NCBI GenBank assembly: GCA_946415475.1
Contig: CAMKSQ010000009.1
Coordinates: 1-61,284, forward strand
Direction of reading: 5' to 3'
DNA length: 61,284 bases
From: an uncultured Bacteroidales bacterium
GTDB taxonomy: Bacteria; Bacteroidota; Bacteroidia; Bacteroidales; UBA932
The first letter of the stretch is position 1; each line of letters opens with the position of its first letter. Under the pieces are notes generated by a model. That model did not search any database, was not told where the DNA came from, and saw only the letters and a program-made list of their open reading frames with translations. The position numbers and the translations under genes are program-made. Below are positions 1-9,041 of this stretch, in pieces.

Positions 1-52
1 GGGCATGATGGGGAAATATGGGGGTGGGAGTGGGGGTATTGTAAATTATTCG

Positions 53-60
53 TATATTTG
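53..60 (+). promoter_or_regulatory. Bacteroidota -7 promoter box (TATATTTG)
   Basis: Perfect match to TAnnTTTG. The porin ATG at 67 lies only six bases after the box, about where transcription should start, so the mRNA would be leaderless or nearly so. Confidence 0.6.
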
Positions 61-66
61 CAGGAT

Positions 67-2898
67 ATGGCAAAGCTGTGGACAGACATTGTGCTTCCGT
101 TGGCGGTGGCCGGGACGGTGGCAGCGCAAACGCTGGGCGTGGAAGTGAACCGCGCCAGGGTGCTGCATGCCTGGTTTCCGGATGCCAGGCGGGACACGGT
201 GCAGGTGGACTCCACCCACAGGTCCCTGGACAGCCTGGTGAAATCCCTGCCGGACACGGTCAAGCACCAGCCGGACAGTCTGGCTAAGGCACGGTTAGGC
301 GCAAGCCACATGGATAGCATAGCTCACCTGAGCAAAGGCTATCTAGACAGTCTGATCCAGACAGACAGCCTCACCCTGGCCCAGGCAGCCAGCTTAACCC
401 AAGCCGCAGCCCAGGCCGCCAAAGACACCCTGGAGGAGGAAGAGGACTTTTTCGGTGCAGAGGAGGACAACACGCCCGCCGTCTTTGCCAGAGACACCAT
501 GAAGGTGCCGGACAGCCTGAAAACCACAGACCCGTTCCTGTACCAGTGGTACGTCGCCACCAAGGACAGCTATACCCACAAGCTGGTGGTGGACTCCCTG
601 AAAGCGGAGGGCGATTCGCTCATCTGGCCCCGCGTGGACTCCCTTTTCCTGGCCGATTCCACCCTCCAGGCCCAGATTGCCTGGGAGAAGAAATGGGCCG
701 GTATGAGCAAGGCGGAACGCAAGCGCTGGATCTACGAAAACGTACAGCTCCCCGCCATCCTGCACAAACAGGACAGCATCCTCAAACGGAAAGACAGCCT
801 CAAGCACATCAAGGACAGCATCATCCAGAACACCCCGCGTATCCTGGAAACACCCTTCCTGCCGGACAGCCTGCTGTACAAGCGCCTGACCACCTGGAAG
901 CATAACCGCCTGTTCAACAGCATGGAGATGGTGAAATGGGACACCACCGCCAATTACCATTTCTACGATTATCCTTTCATGCGTGACGATGCCGGAGCCT
1001 CCTGGCTAGGCATGCCGGGCAGCGCCGTCCAGCAATACAACTACTTCCGCCGGGAAAAAGAACAGAGCGCCAGCTTCTACCAGGCCATGGAAAGCTGGAC
1101 CTACAACGCGGAAAACTTCACGTTCTTCAACACCAAAACCCCGTACACGGAACTGGAATACTCCGGCAACCTGTTCAACAGCAACACCCTAAGTGCCGAT
1201 AACTTCCGCGTCTTCACCACCCAGAACATCCTGCCCTCGCTCAACATCGCCCTGGAAATGAAACGCTACGGCGGCGCCGGTACCCTCAAGAACGAGAAGA
1301 CGGACAACCGCACCTACTTTGTAAGCGGCAACTACCTGGGCAAGCGCTACATGGCCCATGCGGGCTTCATTTACAACAAAGTTTCCCGTCAGGAAAGCGG
1401 CGGTATGATCGACAACATGTGGATCCGGGACACCACGGTGGACGTGCGCGAAATCAACGTAAACCTGGCGGCGGCCACCAACAGCTACCGGAAAGCCACC
1501 GTCTTCCTGGACCAGACCCTGCGCATCCCCTTCACCTTCATCGAAAAGCTCAAGCATCGCGGGGACACCACCTGGCACCCCTCCGACACCCTGAACCGGG
1601 ATGCCACCACGGCCTTCGTAGGCACGGCGACGGAATTCACCTCGTACAGTAAAAAGTACGTCGACAATACCTCGGAGCAACTGGCCGACTTCTACAACGA
1701 CGTATTCAACCTCAACCCGGCCAAGAGCGTGGACTCCCTCCGCAACATGCGCCTGGAGAACCGCATCTTCATTCGGCTGCAGCCGTGGAAGGACAACGCC
1801 ATCGTCTCAAAGATCGAAGGCGGTATCGGCGACCGTTTCCAAACCTTCTACCTGCAGGATCCGGACGAGGTCCTGTACAAGCCTTCCAGCCACAAATGGA
1901 ACAGCATTTACGCCTACGCCGGCGTAGAAGGCAGTTTCAAGCGCTATCTCAAATGGGATGCTTCCGGCATGTACACCTTTGCCGGCAATGAGGTGAACGA
2001 CTTCAGTGTCGATGCCAACGCCACGCTGAACTTCTTCCCCTTCCGCCGCCAGCCGGACAGCCCCATCAGCCTCAAAGCCCATTTCGAGACCAAGTTAAAG
2101 ACACCGGACTTCTACCAGCAGCATTTCTATTCCAACCACTTCCGCTGGGAGAACGACTTCTCCAAGTTATCGACCACGAAAGTGCATGCGACGCTGGACA
2201 TTCCCAAGTGGCAGCTGAAAGCGGAGGTCGGGTATGCCCTCCTGGCCAACCAGATTTATTACGATACCAAAGGCATTGTCCGGCAGCACAGTACCGCGGA
2301 GAGCGTGTTCACTGCCGCCCTCACCAAAAACTTCGCCTTCGGGCCGGTGCACTTGGACAACACCGCCCTGGTGCAGCTCTCCTCCAATCAGGACGTACTC
2401 CCCCTCCCTACCCTGGCCCTAAACCTGCGCTGGTACCTCCAGTTCAACATCGTGGACCCCAAAGTGCTGCAGTTGCAGCTGGGTGTCAACGCCCGCTACA
2501 CCACCTACTGGTACGCACCGTCCTATAACCCGGTCACGGGCACCTTTACTACGCAAAACTCGGAGCGCTACGGCAACTGTCCGGTATTTGACGTATTCAT
2601 CAACGCCCAGTGGAAGAAGTGCTGCATCTTCGTAAAACTGGAAAATACCGGCAACGGCTGGCCCATGACGCGCAAAGACTACTTCACCGCACACCATTAT
2701 ATCCAGACCTCCCGCGTCGTCAAGGTGGGTATTTCCTGGCCGTTCTACCCGCGTCTGGGCAAACTGCGTACGCTCAGTTCACGTGCCAGCGGCGGCGGCA
2801 TGGGCGGCAGCAAAGGCGGAAACAGCGGAAGCGGCGGTGGATTAGGCGGTGGTCTGAGCGGCGGGCTCACCAACGGGCTTAAAAACATGACCCGATGA
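67..2898 (+). CDS. Putative outer-membrane porin (porin_10-like) with long DSL-rich N-terminal region
   Basis: The 943-residue protein begins with a short hydrophobic export-type segment ending near VAAQ. About 270 residues follow with many x-D-S-L/I triplets and an acidic patch, EEEEDFF. The C-terminal two thirds alternates aromatic and polar residues like a beta barrel, with segments such as FFNTKTPYTEL that recall the Bacteroidota putative porin family (PF14121). It ends in a glycine-rich tail (GGGMGGSKGG and similar), odd for a barrel that normally ends in an aromatic strand. ATG 67 is preferred over TTG 58 because TTG lies inside the -7 box. The stop overlaps the next gene by four bases, implying coupling. 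The family call comes from recalled similarity. Confidence 0.65.
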   Translation: MAKLWTDIVLPLAVAGTVAAQTLGVEVNRARVLHAWFPDARRDTVQVDSTHRSLDSLVKSLPDTVKHQPDSLAKARLGASHMDSIAHLSKGYLDSLIQTDSLTLAQAASLTQAAAQAAKDTLEEEEDFFGAEEDNTPAVFARDTMKVPDSLKTTDPFLYQWYVATKDSYTHKLVVDSLKAEGDSLIWPRVDSLFLADSTLQAQIAWEKKWAGMSKAERKRWIYENVQLPAILHKQDSILKRKDSLKHIKDSIIQNTPRILETPFLPDSLLYKRLTTWKHNRLFNSMEMVKWDTTANYHFYDYPFMRDDAGASWLGMPGSAVQQYNYFRREKEQSASFYQAMESWTYNAENFTFFNTKTPYTELEYSGNLFNSNTLSADNFRVFTTQNILPSLNIALEMKRYGGAGTLKNEKTDNRTYFVSGNYLGKRYMAHAGFIYNKVSRQESGGMIDNMWIRDTTVDVREINVNLAAATNSYRKATVFLDQTLRIPFTFIEKLKHRGDTTWHPSDTLNRDATTAFVGTATEFTSYSKKYVDNTSEQLADFYNDVFNLNPAKSVDSLRNMRLENRIFIRLQPWKDNAIVSKIEGGIGDRFQTFYLQDPDEVLYKPSSHKWNSIYAYAGVEGSFKRYLKWDASGMYTFAGNEVNDFSVDANATLNFFPFRRQPDSPISLKAHFETKLKTPDFYQQHFYSNHFRWENDFSKLSTTKVHATLDIPKWQLKAEVGYALLANQIYYDTKGIVRQHSTAESVFTAALTKNFAFGPVHLDNTALVQLSSNQDVLPLPTLALNLRWYLQFNIVDPKVLQLQLGVNARYTTYWYAPSYNPVTGTFTTQNSERYGNCPVFDVFINAQWKKCCIFVKLENTGNGWPMTRKDYFTAHHYIQTSRVVKVGISWPFYPRLGKLRTLSSRASGGGMGGSKGGNSGSGGGLGGGLSGGLTNGLKNMTR

Positions 2899-3515
2899 AA
2901 AAGGCCGCGAAATACGTGCTTGCCTCCACCCTACTGGTTGCCCTTTTCCTTATCCCCTATAAGGTACTCAAACACCGCGCTCCGGAGAGAAGTTTCTCCA
3001 AGGTTCAAGACCTCCCCGAGCCCCTGAGTCCCCATGATTCCCTCATCCGCATGTACGCAGACAGCATCGGCTGGGACTGGCGTCTTGTGGCCGCCGTCAT
3101 CCGGCAGGAGTCGCAGTTCCGCAGCCAGGCCGTCTCACCCGGAGGCACCGTGGGCCTGATGCAGATCCAATCGAGCCGATACAGCCGCCAGACGCTGCTG
3201 GACCCGGAACAAAACATCCGCATCGGCACGCGTTACCTGCAAAAATTGGAACAGATGTTCTCCGCCGCCAGCGCCCTGGATACGCTCAAATTTACACTGG
3301 CCGCCTACAATATGGGCGATGAGAAAATGCGCAAGTTAAGGGCCGATGCCACCGCGCGCGGCCTGGACGCCGAGCAATGGGACCAGGTGCTCCCGCACCG
3401 CCACCAGAGCAGGCGCTATGTCAACAGTGTTTTACGGCATTACGAGCACTACCTGGCTACGCAACCTTCTGGCGCGCGTCTTCGTGCGCTTTCCGATACA
3501 ATTCCCACGAATTGA
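2895..3515 (+). CDS. Membrane-anchored lytic transglycosylase (SLT domain)
   Basis: This 206-residue protein has an N-terminal membrane anchor (residues about 8-22) and then a soluble-lytic-transglycosylase domain. AAVIRQESQF carries the catalytic glutamate, followed by SPGGTVGLMQIQ and LAAYNMG, the standard SLT signature. The family cleaves the MurNAc-GlcNAc bond of peptidoglycan in the periplasm, forming a 1,6-anhydro product. ATG overlaps the porin stop (ATGA), so the two are probably translated together. The last 59 bases overlap the end of the convergent transporter gene. Confidence 0.85.
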   Translation: MKKAAKYVLASTLLVALFLIPYKVLKHRAPERSFSKVQDLPEPLSPHDSLIRMYADSIGWDWRLVAAVIRQESQFRSQAVSPGGTVGLMQIQSSRYSRQTLLDPEQNIRIGTRYLQKLEQMFSAASALDTLKFTLAAYNMGDEKMRKLRADATARGLDAEQWDQVLPHRHQSRRYVNSVLRHYEHYLATQPSGARLRALSDTIPTN

Positions 3516-4422
3516 ACAGATTCTGCCAGATGGCATAGAGGCCGCCCGCAACGGAAGTGACGGGCGTTAAGTAATTGTATCCCAGCCAAATAAGGAAACC
3601 GGTATTCTTCTGACCCAGGGCCTGCCCCGCCGTGATGCTTTCCACTTTCTCCCGGCCCATCCGGCGTCCCGCAAAGAACTGCACGAAACAGCAGAGAATG
3701 GACACAAAGACGATTCCCCCTACCGCCCACAGGCCCAGGCTGCTCAGCACAAGCGCCCGCGTGGACAGCACCATGGCCAGCGTAAGGCCGATGCCCCAGA
3801 CATAAAAGGAATTGGATGCCCAGCGCATCAGGCGCCGCTGCAGGCGGTGCGTAGTGTAGCGCACCAGCCAGGCCAGCAGGCCGGGCAGGATGAGCACCGG
3901 GAACACCTTGAGGGCGATATGCCCCACATAGGCCCAGAAGCCCAGGGTGGACGACGGATTCACCAGCGGAATAATCAGCGGAATCAGGAAGGTTCCCGCC
4001 ACATTAATCAGCACCAGATACGTCACGGTTGCGGCCAGGTCGCCGCCCAGGCGGTCCGTGATAACGCCTGCCGCAGACGCCGTGGGGCAAATTATGCACA
4101 GCATGGCGCATTCCAGCAGCATCCGCACTTCCCCCTTAGTAAGCGCCACCAGCCCCGCAAGCGCCAGGAAACTGAGCACCTGGATGACCAGCGCGCCCAA
4201 ATGCCAGCGGCTGAGTTTAAGGTCATGGGGCGATATTTTCACGAACTGGAAAAAGAGCAGTACGGCTATCACCAGCCGCTGCCCCTCCGACGCCATCACG
4301 TGCAGCACAGGGCCCCAGGGATGAAACATCGGCACAAAATGATAGATGACATAAAGGCCGATGCCCAGCACGATGGCACAGGGCAGCATCCATTCTTTGA
4401 GGAAGGAAATGACCTTACGCAC
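3457..4422 (-). CDS. Bile acid:sodium symporter (BASS) family transporter
   Basis: The 321 residues are strongly hydrophobic with about nine to ten membrane helices. ICPTASAAGVI in the middle and GQKNTGFLIWLGYNYLTP near the C-terminus resemble the substrate/Na+ site regions of BASS-family carriers (PF01758). These symport organic anions such as bile acids, pantoate or other carboxylates with sodium; the substrate here cannot be read. The gene starts inside the last bases of the upstream minus-strand gene (8-base overlap), so the two form an operon. Its 3' end overlaps the transglycosylase gene tail to tail. Confidence 0.75.
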   Translation of the reverse strand: MRKVISFLKEWMLPCAIVLGIGLYVIYHFVPMFHPWGPVLHVMASEGQRLVIAVLLFFQFVKISPHDLKLSRWHLGALVIQVLSFLALAGLVALTKGEVRMLLECAMLCIICPTASAAGVITDRLGGDLAATVTYLVLINVAGTFLIPLIIPLVNPSSTLGFWAYVGHIALKVFPVLILPGLLAWLVRYTTHRLQRRLMRWASNSFYVWGIGLTLAMVLSTRALVLSSLGLWAVGGIVFVSILCCFVQFFAGRRMGREKVESITAGQALGQKNTGFLIWLGYNYLTPVTSVAGGLYAIWQNLFNSWELYRKAHEDARQKVA

Positions 4423-5107
4423 CCGGGTGAATGTACTTTTTCACGATGGGAGCGAAGAGCTTATCCATGAGCGGATCCGTAAAGCGCATGCACACACCGG
4501 TTAGTAAGGCCAGGATGAGCGTGCCCTCGCGGATAACCACCGTGAAACCGTTGCCGGTGAGTTTGCCGAAGGAGAACCAGGCAAAAGCGGCCGTGAACAC
4601 TACCAGAGCAATATCGAACACCACTTTTACGGTGCTGAACGGCGCCTTGGTCACCTTACTGAGAACGGCAGTGGTCATGTCGCCGGCCAGGATCCAGCCC
4701 TCTCCCAGCACCTCCAGTTTAATGCCGATAGCGGTAACGGGAACGGACGCCAGGCACAGGGCCATCTGAATGGCATACTCCGTTGACGGAGAGGCGATTG
4801 CGTCGAATACCCAAATAAAGAAATCGCACATATAGCCGAACACGAAGGCGGCGGGAATCTGCATGAGATAGCTCAACTTGAATTCCTTCCGGAGCAGGAC
4901 CACTTGCAGGAGGATGAACACCAGGTGCATGATCCAGGTGAAGGTTCCCACGGAAAGCGAGGGCCAGGCCAGGTTGAAGATGGTGGGCGGGCACGACGGA
5001 GGCGCAATGCCCAGGTTGGACTTGATGGACATGCCCACGCCCAGCGCCACAATTATAAGGCCCAGGGTGGAAATGCTATACCGTGCAAAGATATTCTGTA
5101 CTTTCAT
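4415..5107 (-). CDS. YczE/YitT-like integral membrane protein (DUF6198-like)
   Basis: This 230-residue protein has about five to six membrane helices. It begins MKVQNIFARYSISTLGLI and has a conserved-looking GVGMSIKSNLGIAPPSC stretch in the first helical hairpin, like the YczE/YyaS group of small membrane proteins with no settled function. It is the first gene of a two-gene minus-strand unit with the BASS transporter. Upstream, a box reading GATATTTG on the minus strand (5133-5126) is a one-mismatch -7 element. The pairing could mean transport or export of a shared compound, but that is only inference. Confidence 0.6.
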   Translation of the reverse strand: MKVQNIFARYSISTLGLIIVALGVGMSIKSNLGIAPPSCPPTIFNLAWPSLSVGTFTWIMHLVFILLQVVLLRKEFKLSYLMQIPAAFVFGYMCDFFIWVFDAIASPSTEYAIQMALCLASVPVTAIGIKLEVLGEGWILAGDMTTAVLSKVTKAPFSTVKVVFDIALVVFTAAFAWFSFGKLTGNGFTVVIREGTLILALLTGVCMRFTDPLMDKLFAPIVKKYIHPGA

Positions 5108-5145
5108 AAAATCGGATTAACTATGCAAATATCCATATAATTGTG

Positions 5146-5153
5146 TAATTTTG
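5146..5153 (+). promoter_or_regulatory. -7 promoter box (TAATTTTG) for the M13 peptidase gene
   Basis: Perfect TAnnTTTG match. A leader of about 30 A/T-rich bases follows before ATG 5190. The 82-base gap also holds the divergent minus-strand promoter. Confidence 0.6.
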
Positions 5154-5189
5154 CAAGTTGCAAACTGCGAACTTATAATTTAAAACAAT

Positions 5190-7199
5190 ATGAAAAAAGG
5201 TATTATTCTTCTGATGTCACTGTTTGCCTTTGCGGCCTGCGCTCCCAAAAGCGGAGCCCCCGCATTAGACTTGACCGACCTGGACACCACCGCCAGCCCC
5301 AAGGTGGACTTCTACCAGTACGCTACCGGTGGCTGGCAGCAAAAGAACCCGCTCCGTCCGGAATTCTCCCGTTACGGCAGCTTCGACGCCCTGCGCGAGA
5401 AAGCCCAGGAAAACCTGAACGCCCTGTTCGAGAGCATGACCACCCTGGAAACCACTCCCGGCAGCGTAGAACAGAAAATCTCTGACCTCTATAAGATGGC
5501 CCTGGACTCCACCACCCGCAATGAGCTGGGTGCCAAGCCCATCCAGCCTTACATTGCCGAAATCCAGGCTGTGAGCACGAAGGACGAGCTGGCCACCCTG
5601 CTTGGCAAGATGAACCTCTACGGCGAAGGCGGCTTCTTTGGCGTCGGCGTAGAGGCCGACCTCACCAACAGCGACATGCAGATCCTGTACATGAGCCAGG
5701 GAGGCCTGGGTATGGGCGACCGCGACTATTACCTGAAAGAAGAAAACCAGAAACTGTACGAGGGATATCGCAACTTCCTGGTGAAGGTCCTCACCATGGC
5801 CGGCATCGAGAAGCCGGAAGCCGTAGCCGATATGGATCTGGTGGTGGAAACCGCCATGGCCAAGGCTGCCTGGCCCCGCGAGAAAAACCGCGACATGCAG
5901 GCCATCTACAACCCCATGTCCTCCGAGCAGATTATCAAGGCCTGGCCCGGTCTCCGCTTCAACCTGTTTTGCGAAGCCTCCGGCATCGAGCCCCAGGAAA
6001 AGATCATCGTGGCACAGCCTTCCTATTTTGAAGCACTGTCCCAGATGATGGAAAAGAACAACCTGGAAAACCTGAAAGCCTATCTCCTGTGCCAGTTCGT
6101 CTCCGGTTCGGCCGGTTCCCTCTCCGACGAAATCTACACCGCCAGCTGGGAATTCTTCTCCCACCAGATGGCCGGTGCCCAGGAGCAGCAGCCTCGCTGG
6201 AAGCGCGCGATGAGCGTTCCCAACGGCATTCTGGGTGAGGCAGTAGGCGAAATGTACGTTTCCCGCTACTTCCCGGAAAGCTCCAAGCAGAAGATGGTGA
6301 CCCTGGTAGAGAACCTGCGCACCGCCCTGGGCCAGCATATCGAGACCCTGGAGTGGATGAGCGAGGAAACCAAGGTCAAGGCCCAGGAAAAGCTGGCCGC
6401 CTTCACCGTGAAGATCGGCTATCCTGACAAGTGGAAGGACTACAGCACCCTGGACATCACCCCTGACAAGACTTACTATGAGAACCTTCGCAACGCCAGC
6501 GCCTGGTATGTGAAGGACAACCTGGACAAGCTGGGCAAGCCCACGGACAAGACCGAATGGGGCATGACGCCGCAGACGGTGAACGCCTACTACAACCCCA
6601 CCACCAACGAGATTTGCTTCCCGGCAGCCATCCTGCAGAAGCCTTTCTTCGATCCTGAGGCCGATGAGCCCGTGAACTACGGCGGCATCGGTGTGGTTAT
6701 CGGCCACGAGATGTCCCACGGCTTCGACGACCAGGGCTCCATGTTCGACGCTTATGGCAACATGGTGAACTGGTGGACCGCCGAAGACAAGGCCAAGTTC
6801 GACGCCCTGGGAGACAAACTGGTTGCCCAGTTCGATGAGGTGGAGATTGCCCCCGGCGTAAAGGCTAACGGCCGCTACACCCTGGGTGAGAACATCGGTG
6901 ACCACGGTGGCCTGTCCATCGCCTTCACCGCCATGGAGAACGCCGTGGGTAACGCCAAAGACCCGATGATCGACGGCTTCACCCGTGCCCAGCGCTTCTA
7001 CCTGAGCTACGGCGCCATCTGGGCCCAGAACATCCGTGACGAAGAAAAGATCCGTCTCACCAACCTGGATGTCCACTCCCTGGCCGTGAACCGCGTGAAT
7101 GTGAGCGTCCGCAACTTCCAGACCTTCTTTGACGCCTGGGACATCCACGAGGGTGACCCGATGTTCCGTCCGGAGGAAGAACGCGTACACATTTGGTAG
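5190..7199 (+). CDS. M13-family zinc metallopeptidase lipoprotein (PepO/neprilysin-like)
   Basis: A lipoprotein signal ends at Cys17 (AFAAC). The body has the full M13 architecture in 669 residues, the usual family length. It has HEMSH at residues 506-510 (HExxH zinc ligands and catalytic Glu), the downstream GENIGDHGG carrying the third ligand (ExxxD), NAYYNPTTNEI upstream of the active site, and a C-terminal VHIW recalling the conserved terminal Trp of the family. M13 enzymes cut peptides, usually short ones, outside the cytoplasm; a periplasmic or surface peptide-processing role is likely. The stop overlaps the ABC permease start, linking the two genes. Confidence 0.93.
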   Translation: MKKGIILLMSLFAFAACAPKSGAPALDLTDLDTTASPKVDFYQYATGGWQQKNPLRPEFSRYGSFDALREKAQENLNALFESMTTLETTPGSVEQKISDLYKMALDSTTRNELGAKPIQPYIAEIQAVSTKDELATLLGKMNLYGEGGFFGVGVEADLTNSDMQILYMSQGGLGMGDRDYYLKEENQKLYEGYRNFLVKVLTMAGIEKPEAVADMDLVVETAMAKAAWPREKNRDMQAIYNPMSSEQIIKAWPGLRFNLFCEASGIEPQEKIIVAQPSYFEALSQMMEKNNLENLKAYLLCQFVSGSAGSLSDEIYTASWEFFSHQMAGAQEQQPRWKRAMSVPNGILGEAVGEMYVSRYFPESSKQKMVTLVENLRTALGQHIETLEWMSEETKVKAQEKLAAFTVKIGYPDKWKDYSTLDITPDKTYYENLRNASAWYVKDNLDKLGKPTDKTEWGMTPQTVNAYYNPTTNEICFPAAILQKPFFDPEADEPVNYGGIGVVIGHEMSHGFDDQGSMFDAYGNMVNWWTAEDKAKFDALGDKLVAQFDEVEIAPGVKANGRYTLGENIGDHGGLSIAFTAMENAVGNAKDPMIDGFTRAQRFYLSYGAIWAQNIRDEEKIRLTNLDVHSLAVNRVNVSVRNFQTFFDAWDIHEGDPMFRPEEERVHIW

Positions 7200-8395
7200 C
7201 GGAGCGATTCATATCGCGTAAACTTACTTTTCAAGGAAACGTGGCGGCGATAGCTATCGCCGTCAGTTTCTTTGTTATTATCGTAGCGGTAGCCGTCACA
7301 TCCGGCTTCCGTCATGCTATTCGGGAGGGGGTGGCCCAGCTTACCGGCGAAATCCGCATTGCCCCGCGTTCCAGCGAGGAGCAAAGCACGCCCATGCCGC
7401 TCCACCTCCCCTCCGAAGAGGCAATCCTGGCCCTCCCTGGGGTGCAGGCACTGGTGCCCGCCGTGGTGCGGGCCGGCATTGTGAAGCAGGGAGAGACCGT
7501 GCACGGCGTGCTGGTGAAAGGGGTGCCCGAGATGCCCGATCAGGTCGGGCATGACGAGGAGAGCGCCGTCATGGCCGGCACCGACCGGCCATCTCTGCCC
7601 GTATCCATCCCGCGGCGGCTCAGTGAGATCACCGGGCTGGGGGCGGGTGACGCCATCACCATTTATTTTGTCGGGGAGAAAGTGCGGGTGCGAAAGTTCA
7701 CCGTGACCGAAGTGCACCAGGACCTGCTGGAACTGGACGATAACTTGCTGGTGTATGCACACCTGGAGGACCTGCAACGCCTCAACGGCTGGTCCGAAGA
7801 CCAGGTTTCCTGCCTGGATATCCGGGTGAATCCGGACATGCCGCGGGAACAAGTGGAAAAACTGGCCCTGGGAGTAAGTACCCTGCTCCTGGACAGCGGT
7901 CATCCGGAAGAGGAAGACCTGCTGGTTTCCACCGCCTCCGCCAGTTATCCGCAGGTCTTCGACTGGCTGACGCTCCTGGACTTCAACGTCCTCATCATCC
8001 TGGTCCTGATGACGCTGGTGGCCGGATTCAACATGGTGAGCGGCCTGCTGGTGATGCTGCTGCGGAACGTGAGCACCATCGGCACGTTAAAAACCCTGGG
8101 CATGGATAACGGGGCCATTGGCCGGCTGTTCGTGACCATCGGCGCAAAAGCGGTGCTCAAAGGAATGCTGGTGGGGAATGCGCTGGCGCTGCTGTTTTGC
8201 TTGATTCAGAGCACTTGGCACCTGATTCCGCTGAATCCGGCCCATTATTTTGTTTGCTGGGTGCCGGTACATGTGAATGTACTCTGGATGCTGGCGGCCG
8301 ATGCCATCGCTTTTCTGGGCATCCTGGCCCTGCTGTGGCTGCCTTCGCGCGTGATTGCGCGCATCGACCCGGCCGCTACCGTGAAGGCGGATTAA
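7193..8395 (+). CDS. ABC transporter permease of the LolE/MacB (FtsX-like) family
   Basis: The 400-residue protein has one N-terminal helix (residues about 18-37), a large periplasmic domain, and three C-terminal helices, the classic LolC/E-MacB layout. FNMVSGLLVMLLRNVSTIGTLKTLGM is the usual family motif before the last helices (shown in part). Such permeases act in lipoprotein release or efflux; no ATPase gene is adjacent. The start is a TTG overlapping the peptidase stop; no ATG lies close enough to keep the first helix. Residues about 112-134 (PEMPDQVGHD and following) are encoded by a palindromic repeat pair inserted in frame where related proteins carry other sequence. Confidence 0.8.
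   Translation: MVAERFISRKLTFQGNVAAIAIAVSFFVIIVAVAVTSGFRHAIREGVAQLTGEIRIAPRSSEEQSTPMPLHLPSEEAILALPGVQALVPAVVRAGIVKQGETVHGVLVKGVPEMPDQVGHDEESAVMAGTDRPSLPVSIPRRLSEITGLGAGDAITIYFVGEKVRVRKFTVTEVHQDLLELDDNLLVYAHLEDLQRLNGWSEDQVSCLDIRVNPDMPREQVEKLALGVSTLLLDSGHPEEEDLLVSTASASYPQVFDWLTLLDFNVLIILVLMTLVAGFNMVSGLLVMLLRNVSTIGTLKTLGMDNGAIGRLFVTIGAKAVLKGMLVGNALALLFCLIQSTWHLIPLNPAHYFVCWVPVHVNVLWMLAADAIAFLGILALLWLPSRVIARIDPAATVKAD
7530..7594 (+). repeat. Pair of opposed palindromic (REP/BIME-like) repeats in coding sequence
   Basis: Unit 1 is 7530-7555, with arms ATGCCCGA (7532-7539) and TCGGGCAT (7545-7552). Unit 2, inverted, is 7568-7594, with arms ATGGCCGG (7571-7578) and CCGGCCAT (7585-7592). Read in the same sense, both begin AGATG and end CATGAC. 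The two units face each other across 12 bases. Confidence 0.75.
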
Positions 8396-9003
8396 ATGCG
8401 GGCCTCGCGGAAAACTTCCACTATCGACGGATAAGTATTTTTAAGGAAGGGCGGGAGTGAGCTTTTGGCCACCCACGCCGCTTTTGCTATGTCCTCTTCC
8501 CGCTGCGGAGTAAGGTTAGTGGGATCCGTGTAGAGCATATCGTACCACCAGGTGTGCTTGAGGTGCCATAGACCCTGACGGAAATAGACATGGTCCGTGA
8601 TGCAGATGAGCCGCCGCAGTTCCAGCTGGTCCACGCCGGTTTCCTCCTGGACCTCCCGCATGGCACAGATCTCGATGTCCTCTCCGGGCTCCTGATGCCC
8701 CTTTGGAAGGTCCCAGAGGCCGCTTCTGGAGATAAGAAGATAGTCACCACGCCGGTTGCTCACCAGGCCGCCGGCCGCATTCACTTCCTTGAATTCCGTG
8801 CAGATGCGCCGGTAGGTGTTCTCGATATTGTCCGTGGGAATGTATATGCGCGACAAGGTGTCCTGGACCTCGAACATGCGCACCAGGGCATGGATGTTCA
8901 ACTTCTCCCCTACGTGGAATTCTACGGAGTTAGGATCGGCCAGGGCTTCCTCTTCCGGCGAACATATAATGATGCAACGTTTCTCGAAGTAGATTTTGTG
9001 CAT
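8392..9003 (-). CDS. Nudix hydrolase
   Basis: The protein (203 residues from ATG 9003) holds a complete Nudix box: a glycine, five residues, a glutamate, seven residues, then REVQEETGV. This is the Mg-binding pyrophosphohydrolase signature. The preceding GLWDLPKGHQ is typical of the Nudix fold. Nudix enzymes cleave nucleoside diphosphates linked to another group; the substrate cannot be read here. The N-terminal 80 residues (MHKIYFEKR...) precede the domain and are specific to Bacteroidota homologues. ATG 9003 is chosen over upstream codons because its promoter box lies at 9034-9027. The stop overlaps the permease stop tail to tail by four bases. Confidence 0.88.
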   Translation of the reverse strand: MHKIYFEKRCIIICSPEEEALADPNSVEFHVGEKLNIHALVRMFEVQDTLSRIYIPTDNIENTYRRICTEFKEVNAAGGLVSNRRGDYLLISRSGLWDLPKGHQEPGEDIEICAMREVQEETGVDQLELRRLICITDHVYFRQGLWHLKHTWWYDMLYTDPTNLTPQREEDIAKAAWVAKSSLPPFLKNTYPSIVEVFREARI

Positions 9004-9012
9004 GGTTTTTAC

Positions 9013-9034
9013 TATCTTTGCAAGCACAAATATA
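9013..9034. promoter_or_regulatory. Two opposed -7 boxes, face to face
   Basis: The plus-strand box TATCTTTG is at 9013-9020, driving the gene at 9042. The minus-strand box TATATTTG (from 9034 to 9027) drives the Nudix gene at 9003. Predicted start sites cross over, so polymerase on one should exclude polymerase on the other. Confidence 0.6.
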
Positions 9035-9041
9035 CGAACTT

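Noticed and set aside
3847..4470. A plus-strand frame over the BASS transporter gene
   Set aside because: The minus-strand protein has clear membrane helices and family motifs; this frame is a shadow rich in His and Arg.
5265..7190. A long minus-strand open frame opposite the M13 peptidase
   Set aside because: The peptidase has all catalytic motifs and a lipoprotein signal; the antisense frame has no such features.
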